The position numbers and the translations under genes are program-made. From Deltaproteobacteria bacterium (lineage in GTDB: Bacteria; UBA10199; DSSB01): a stretch of DNA of 5,693 nt. The stretch is from the NCBI GenBank assembly GCA_021772695.1, contig JAJFLL010000102.1:1-5693 (forward strand), in the 5' to 3' direction. Position 1 is the stretch's first letter. Each line of letters begins with the position of its first letter. Under the pieces are notes generated by a model that worked only from the letters and a program-made list of their open reading frames with translations, did no database searches and was not told the origin of the DNA. Positions 5,557 to 5,693 of this stretch are shown one piece after another.

Positions 5557-5693
5557 CCCGATTCAATACCCCGACCCTGACCCTATTGAACGAAGAAAAA
5601 TATTCAAACAAACTCTATGGGTTTGGTTTTTCACCATGGTGGCCATCCGAGCTTTCCATGAATTACAGCGCATTCCTGCTCTCGGTGAATATA
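5543..5693 (+). CDS. Unidentified protein, N-terminal 50 residues, cut by the window edge
   Basis: An open frame starts at ATG 5543, inside the last codons of lgt in another frame, and runs to the right edge without a stop. The 14-base overlap suggests translational coupling to lgt. There is no Shine-Dalgarno site at a useful distance (AAAAGG at 5522-5527 is about 15 bases away). The visible part is a polar, proline-rich start (YPDPDP, 9-14), a basic stretch ERRKIFKQ (16-23), and a hydrophobic aromatic segment LWVWFFTMVAI (25-35) that looks like the start of a membrane helix, then RAFHELQRIPALGEY. A membrane protein such as a CPBP-type protease would fit, but 50 residues are too few to name a family. 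Confidence 0.6.
   Translation, partial: MTVNSPIQYPDPDPIERRKIFKQTLWVWFFTMVAIRAFHELQRIPALGEY

Overview
The window carries bacterial chromosomal housekeeping genes at moderate GC, without RNA genes, mobile elements, CRISPR or obvious repeats. A short intergenic region separates a leftward trehalose synthase gene (treS, cut by the left edge) from a rightward run: aat, an ileS-like gene, lspA, lgt, and the first 50 codons of an unidentified gene cut by the right edge. The Aat protein, the lspA/lgt lipoprotein pathway and the ileS-lspA adjacency indicate a Gram-negative bacterium. A deltaproteobacterial or Bdellovibrionota-type lineage is a guess from overall sequence feel; nothing here proves it.

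Layout: 1-683 (minus) is the N-terminal 227 residues of TreS. 684-807 is the divergent intergenic region, with a good sigma70-type promoter for treS and a clear ribosome binding site for aat. 808-1476 is aat, with its catalytic residues intact. 1477-1523 contains a perfect TTGACA box placed so that the next mRNA would be almost leaderless. 1524-4037 is an 837-codon IleRS homologue. 4086-4655 is lspA, 4699-5556 is lgt of a cysteine-rich divergent type, and 5543-5693 starts the next gene, overlapping lgt by 14 bases.

The outstanding item is the IleRS homologue. It occupies the classical ileS position in front of lspA and keeps the IleRS framework: N-terminal signature, CP1 domain, anticodon-binding helices and C-terminal CxxC...CxxC zinc module. 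However, every catalytic signature I can align has been replaced. HIGH reads PDTI in a gapless alignment. The GWDCHGLP, WCISRQR and GSDQH segments are absent. The KMSKS loop is gone and shortened. The editing-site threonine triplet reads VPA, and the editing-site histidine is a serine. The frame is open throughout, so this looks like a maintained pseudoenzyme, possibly still able to bind tRNA-Ile, rather than a decaying pseudogene. This predicts a second, functional IleRS gene elsewhere in the genome.

Functionally, lgt and lspA encode the first two steps of lipoprotein maturation (diacylglyceryl transfer, then signal peptide cleavage). Aat adds Leu or Phe to protein N-termini using charged tRNA. 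TreS belongs to trehalose/maltose metabolism and appears unrelated to the rightward genes. Family comparisons were made from memory and should be confirmed by alignment.
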